Of a stretch of 64,000 nucleotides of DNA, positions 34,142 through 64,000 are shown piece after piece. Under the pieces are notes generated by a model. It saw only the letters and a list, made by a program, of their open reading frames with translations, did not search any database and was not told the origin of the DNA. Source of the stretch: Neodontobutis hainanensis (lineage: Eukaryota; Chordata; Actinopteri; Gobiiformes; Odontobutidae). Numbering within the stretch: the first letter of the stretch is position 1; each line of letters opens with the position of its first letter. The translations under genes and the position numbers were made by a program. The DNA lies in contig JALDNG010000023.1 in NCBI GenBank assembly GCA_024349245.1, forward strand, positions 682,001 through 746,000. The letters run 5' to 3'.

Positions 34142-35864
34142 CAAACAAAAAAAACTGACATGATGGTGATTGCTAAATGCACATTGAAGAGTCCCCACTC
34201 TGGCCATGGAATGTGTTATAAGGGACAAATTTTAGACCCAATTGTTTAACTTAATGGGCAACTAACTCCGTACCTTAATGCAATGTTATAAATAGCTTGT
34301 GTAAATTTTTGCTCAGTTAAATTCCTTTATCGTATTAACAACAAAATGCAGACACTGCGCATCTGTACAATCAAAGACTTTTTTTCTGGCAGAATTTTCA
34401 TTCCAATAGCACATTAAATTACTTCAATGCACTGGACTTAACAAAAGCTGCAATTTGTACAATTCATCTATACACACACAAAGCAAATGTATCCAAATTG
34501 GGTATTCACAGTATTGGTGAGGTGTAAACGGCGACAGCCTTGCAAGCAGAAATCAAAAGGTAAAAAGGTCTGTGGCATCAAATAGTAACTAAATGTTGAA
34601 ATTAGGGGAAAAACATGAATCAAAAAATGTTCTCGAAATTAAAAAACAAAAGTGCACAGCAATACAGGATTTGTAAGTGGTTGAGTGTTCCTGTACAAAG
34701 ATGTTAACTCTACTCCTCCCTGTCTGCACACAAGCCTAAGCCTCAAGTCAATCCTATAAGAGAACATTCAGGGCCTATATGAAAGGGTTGGTGCTATTAT
34801 TATAAAATAAATGATTTAGTACATACAAAGCTAAAGCCACAGGTTATAACTGGAAGATTAATAGCAGGACTTGGCAGTCAGGCATCATGCCATTTATGAT
34901 CACAGACAGTAGCCAAAGCAGGCTGTGTTTTCACTGATTTGTTTAGAAATACAGCAAATTATAAAATCTTTAAAGGCTACAGATCACATAAGAAATGCAA
35001 TGCCACCATTATCTGTCTCCATTATCCAAAGCATTCTACAGTGAACCCATTTACTAAAAACTTCCAGGAAACGGACGACCCCATGAAGCATATAAATGGA
35101 AAAAAAAAACATTTTGGGAGCTTAAGGACAGAATTTTAGGTGGTCTTAGCATGCAGCCATTTGCATGTAATGCTGGCCAAAAGATTGTCCAATCAAATTC
35201 CAGGCTCTCTTTGGGCTCACAACAGTGAGAGATTCAGCTAATAAATTATATGCAAGCTGCATTAAGCATTCTTAATATTGAGTTTTAATTAAGGGCAGAC
35301 TGAGTTGAAAACACCCCAGCACTAACACAGCTATGTTAAAACAATTTTAACATTTTTCCCCTCATCACCTGGATATACATGCTTCCTTAAACTCTGAGCC
35401 TAAAGGAGTACAGAGGTGTTTGGGACTGGGTGCATCCAATTTGCTAATTAGAAATTACATTTGCCAAATCAATGAAACAAATACAGAACATACAAAACAG
35501 AAGGTCTGATGCTACATTGGAAAAATAAAATGACTACAGGTACTGTGCTTAAAATAATCCCAATACAAATACTCATTCCAATAAAAATAAAAAGGAAACA
35601 AAAAAAAATGTATGCATTCAAGTGGTACTTTTATGGCTTTTTGTACAATACAACCTTTAGTGAAAATATACATCTAGACATAAATTCAAGTACAAATGTA
35701 CAAAATCTTTAAACTCATACTTTTTTCTTTAATTATAATACACTTTTAATACAGCTCATAAATACAGATCAACATTCACTGAGTTCCTAAAATTTGCGCT
35801 CGGTTGGAGTTTGTGGTGAAGTTCAGCGGCGGAAGGGAAGGATGAGGCAGGTGGAAGGAGTGGT
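33061..35864 (-). other. grk4: Likely grk4 3' untranslated region
   Basis: AT-rich sequence without coding potential follows the grk4 stop at 35865. A minus-strand AATAAA lies at 33068-33073 close to htt, and others may exist. It includes a poly-A run on the plus strand (34112-34141). The real 3' end could be much nearer the stop codon. Confidence 0.4.
34112..34141. repeat. Poly-A run in the grk4 3' region
   Basis: About 30 A in a row on the plus strand, continuing into an A-rich stretch. It would be poly-U in the grk4 transcript if the 3'UTR extends this far. Confidence 0.85.
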
Positions 35865-60242
<24,378 letters not shown>

Positions 60243-61739
60243 CTGAAAACACACACACACACAGATTAAACACATCAATCATTTGCCAGCATTTACATTT
60301 TTATTTGGAGCAGTGGCATAAGTAATTTACAATGAGAGCCAGTGTAAACGTTCAAGGCCGAGACCAAAGCAGGACCAGTGCATGATATATAGGAATAACC
60401 CAAGTCCAATCTCACCGCTATTAATAAATAAATGTGCCAGTGTCGCTGACAAACAAGTCATGTTCTTGGTAGCATATGAAATTTTCCATCAAATCCATAA
60501 TGATTTTTATTAATTTTTTTGTCATGTAGGTCTGTAGACACATCCAAATTAAAAAAGAAAAATTTGTGGTATGCCCCACATTTTGAGTTTCTGTTAGTGT
60601 TTTTAATAGATACGTCTTAGAGACATTTAGCCAATAGTTTGAGTGTGCATGTGCGAGCATGTTGACCTAGCTGTGACCAGAGGCAGGGACAGCTGGTTCG
60701 CCTCACCATTCGCCTCTATGCATCATGACAGAGCATGTGGTGAAGAATGTTGACAGCTTCAAAGATCATGGGCTACACACATAGCTTTAAACACTTGCAC
60801 ATATTCACGATGTGGTCTCTGAGGTTTGGTCAAACATTAGCCAAACATAACTTTAACATTATGTTCAAGGGTTTCCCAGCAAACACACACACGCACAGAT
60901 TGGTGCTGCGCGTTCATTCGTGACCCGAATGCGAGAGTTGAACAACCTCCAGGCACAACAGCCCCTCTTTAGAGCACCGGTGTCACTTCATACATTAGAC
61001 TGAAGGGCTCATACCAACGCCAGCAGGGAGTGTCCGTATAGAGAAAGTCGCAACAGGGGTGAGCTAAGGTATTTGGTCCTTGAGGCAGAGAGTGCTTATG
61101 TAGAAAGTGTTGATTATATGCTGCTTTCGTTCTGAAACAGGAGGATCAGGATACGCACAGCAATTATCGGTGTATACCTAAAGCTTTGACAATGATTAAT
61201 GAGTTGTGAGTGAAGGTTTTGCTTTGATGCTTAACATCAACTGAGCAACAACAGTTTACATCTGATTAACTTAACATTAACATTGTCACTACTTGAATCA
61301 AATCCTGCTACATCTATTTTTTCCAAGGTTAGCTAATGCTGAATTCAAAAATACATGTGTCAACTCTACAGTGTATCAAGTGACAATGGTAGGACATAGG
61401 TATTAGTTATACCAAGAGTCTGTGGTGAAATTGCCTCAACATTTAGTTTCAGAAGTATTCTGTAACACAAAAACATATCCAGATGTCTTTGGGCCATGCA
61501 CTGAATTATTTGCAGGCATCAGCAGCCAAGAAATACTTGAAACTGATCAGAAACTGCCATGACTGAATGGAAACTTGTGTTTCAAAGTCATGTATTCCCT
61601 TCATTTATAAAAAGGTTATGCTTCAGAAATGTATCTATTTTAAACATTATTGAAATACATGTCAAATTGTCCCAATGGCATTACCAGTGTGTGTATATGA
61701 AATATTAACAGAAGACACAAGTGTCACCTCAGTTACCCG

Positions 61740-62170
61740 TAGCCTGGCAAACCAGACTTGAACTTTTCAGACTCCTCGCTGTATCAGCAAGGAGTCTGGA
61801 AAGTTCAATGCCAGCTTCTTTTTCCTCAAGGCAGGGCTTGGCGACTCAGGGCTAACCAATCGGAATTGAAATGGACTTGACTTTAGCTTGGCGACAATCT
61901 ACAAACACTTAAACAAACAAACATGTTTGCATGTGGCGGATTGACTGTAAATTACATCTGTCATTTATGCTGTAAATATCTGAGGATTATTTAAAACTGT
62001 TTGAAGAGCATCAGGCAGTCCCATGCGCCATCATGGCTGTTTTGAACAAGGGACTTGGGTCGCCTAAATGTGACGCAAGGCTGGCGATTGGTCGGTACAG
62101 AACATGTCTGAGGATCTGACTGGCTTACGGAGCTTTGTCAGACTCAGTCCTTGTATATAGAATTTACAAA
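61740..62170. repeat. MITE-like repeat with internal hairpin
   Basis: It starts near GTAGCCTGGCAAACCAGAC. A strong hairpin CAGACTCCTCGCTG, TAT, CAGCAAGGAGTCTG lies at 61769-61799 (14-bp stem with one G:T pair). The right side, reversed, reads GTAAGCCAGTCAG, a weak inverted match to the left end. It looks like a miniature DNA element, but the family is unknown. Confidence 0.4.
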
Positions 62171-62424
62171 GAGCTCACGTCAGATAGTATGTGGGTCTGT
62201 GCCGTCAGGGGGTTTCTGTGCGTCCTCCCCTAGAACAGACGTAATTCACTGTATTCTGGTACATTTTAGATGACATTGTGACATTTTAGCTGCTATAGGT
62301 GATTATAGAACTAAACCATGGAATTGCCCAAGTTCTTCATAAACTAAATCTGAAGCACAAAGAAGTGCCTTTAATATCATTTAATGTGTGTTAAACACAA
62401 TTAAGCATAACCCTTTTGTTTTGG

Positions 62425-62667
62425 ATAATCAAATATTTATTTATATAGCGCTATTCTACCTAGTAGGCACTCAAAGAGCTTTACCAGTGTTATAGTTGAC
62501 ACCACTGGCGGCAAGGTGGGTTAAGTGTCTTGCCCAAGGACGCAACAACAGTATGAGGGGGAGAGCAGGATGCTATAATGTTTTGGAATGTTTTGAGCCA
62601 AAAATCGAACCGCCCACCCACCGGTCAAAAAACAGCTGCTCTACACACTGAGCTACCTGCTGCCCCG
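62425..62667 (-). repeat. tRNA-headed SINE
   Basis: On the minus strand the head GGGGCAGCAGGTAGCTCAGT followed by GTGTAGAGC (A box) and GGTTCGATT (B box) starts at 62667. The body ends in AGCGCTATATAAATAAAT. It is a tRNA-derived SINE rather than a tRNA gene, because the anticodon arm does not fold and the body continues. Confidence 0.75.
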
Positions 62668-63385
62668 TAAAACAAAATACAAATATCTAATGATATTAAG
62701 CAGTGTCTTTAATGATCTCAGAATCCTCCTTGACAGCATCACAGCCATAAACAGTACCTTTACATCGCTACAGACGAACTTCTGTGTATAGTTTTGCTGC
62801 GTCGTTGGACTTAAACAAGATTGTTTAAGACATAATTTGAATGTGCAGAGGTTTCTGATCCATGCAACAAGGTGCTGAAAGAGACCTCAGGATTTACGAG
62901 ATAGAAATTACATGCTATTGTGTAAATAAGATTAAAACATAAGGCTATTTAGTTAATTTCATAAAATAACAAGGTATAGACCTGTTCTAAGGAAAGGTAA
63001 CCTTAAATTATTAGTTCTGGCGCTATATATTTAAAATAAAATAAAATAAAATTGACTTTCACTAGCTAGGTGGGTGCCGCTGAAAAACACTGCTGTAATT
63101 CAGAGTTCTGCAGACTAAATGAAATTATTAAAAAATAAATGAAAATGTTTATAAAACAGCGCTACATTATAAATACCTTGAACAAAGCAGACTGTCTTAG
63201 TTTGAGGATCACAAGGTTTATGGGACAACAGTTAGCCTCACAATGACATGTGACATCTTGAACACAAGTGCATAGAGGAGACATAACGGTCACCTGCAAC
63301 TCAGAAGCACACTGTATGTACAACATCCTCATGCTGCATCATGAAACGTCCTTATCCTGATTCATCTACAACAATACCATTTGGT

Positions 63386-63530
63386 AGGGATGTAACGATT
63401 TACTCAGCTCACAATTGTTTTTTCACAATTCTGATCTCACGAGTCAATTTTGTTGAGACAAATTAGATGTAATCAAGTGAACTTTTATTATTTTACAAAT
63501 CAGGGCTCCAGACTAATTGTCCTAAAAGCC
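63386..63530. repeat. Possible DNA-transposon terminus
   Basis: TAGGGATGTAACGATTTAC resembles the ends of a common fish DNA element. The other end is not found in the remaining sequence. Tentative. Confidence 0.3.
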
Positions 63531-64000
63531 AGTTCGAACAGGCCCTAAGTAAATGTCAACTGACCCCTAAAATATAAGCTAATGTTTGTCCATTTGCAAG
63601 TTTATAAAATAAAAAAAAATTCAAAATATAAGTTTACATACAATTTTATTTGCCTATAAGGCTAGATACTTTGAATAAGAGGATATTAAAAAAGTAACTT
63701 AAAATTCCCAATAAATCTGCATCTGATGGATTTAGACCTGGTTTATTACTTTGTGTTCATTAATTAGTTCTTAATAACTTTAGAAACCTAAAACCTTAAA
63801 TCGCTGTGTTTCCATAAGAGCTTTCTCTCTGAACAACTCTCATTTGTTTAACTGTGGCCTTTATATGGATGTTTACCTATTAGAAGAATGTATTAACAAT
63901 AAAAATAAATGTACAGACCAGAAGTACTTCGCAAAAGGACCGGATTTGGTCCGTGGACCTTAAGTTGCTCTTTACTTTCCTCTTTGTAGGTCCACGTGAA

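Larger units (their letters stand above)
60243..64000 (-). other. grk4 intron 1 (partial)
   Basis: I searched this stretch on the minus strand for the conserved first coding exon (MELENI-type) and did not see it, so exon 1 is likely beyond 64000. It contains a SINE, a MITE-like patch and a possible DNA-transposon end near 63386. Otherwise it is plain AT-rich sequence. Confidence 0.6.

Noticed and set aside
62590..62667. tRNA gene on the minus strand
   Set aside because: Same reasoning: a SINE head, not a functional tRNA.

Overview
This is vertebrate nuclear DNA, almost certainly from a ray-finned (teleost) fish. It is AT-rich and intron-dense. It carries fish-type repeats: L2/Rex1-like LINEs, tRNA-headed SINEs, Tc1 and hAT elements, and long CA and ATCT microsatellites. 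Its huntingtin first exon has only four glutamines and no proline tract, as in fishes. There are no operons, CRISPR arrays or bacterial-type features.

Three protein genes lie head-to-tail, all on the minus strand, so transcription runs right to left. (1) grk4, a G-protein-coupled receptor kinase of the GRK4/5/6 group, has its stop at 35865 and coding exons back to 60242. Its first coding exon was not found and probably lies right of the window. (2) htt, huntingtin, is complete: ATG at 32490, stop at 8019. I could place all 67 canonical exons with a continuous frame, plus one extra in-frame serine-rich exon (27737-27910), giving about 3,211 codons (about 3,153 without it). (3) rgs12 is partial. 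Three coding exons (1284-3901) encode the N-terminal PDZ and PTB domains; the RGS, Ras-binding and GoLoco part lies left of position 1. The order grk4-htt-rgs12 in one orientation matches human 4p16.3, except that no msantd1-like gene is seen between htt and rgs12.

Layout: 1-1283 rgs12 intron; 1284-3901 rgs12 exons; 3902-about 5450 rgs12 5' region; about 6000-8018 likely htt 3'UTR; 8019-32490 htt; 32491-about 33060 htt promoter/intergenic; about 33060-35864 likely grk4 3'UTR; 35865-60242 grk4 exons and introns; 60243-64000 grk4 intron 1. grk4 and rgs12 both act on GPCR signalling (receptor phosphorylation and Galpha GTPase acceleration). htt is a large HEAT-repeat scaffold. Nothing suggests that the three act as one system beyond conserved linkage.

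The most interesting points are: the extra htt exon, which falls exactly at the exon junction carrying the human caspase-6 site; a GC-AG intron in grk4 that decides between a GRK6-like C-terminus and an early stop; and a P-element-like transposon with 32-bp perfect inverted repeats and an 8-bp target duplication, sitting inside a second element that itself interrupts a Tc1 transposon.
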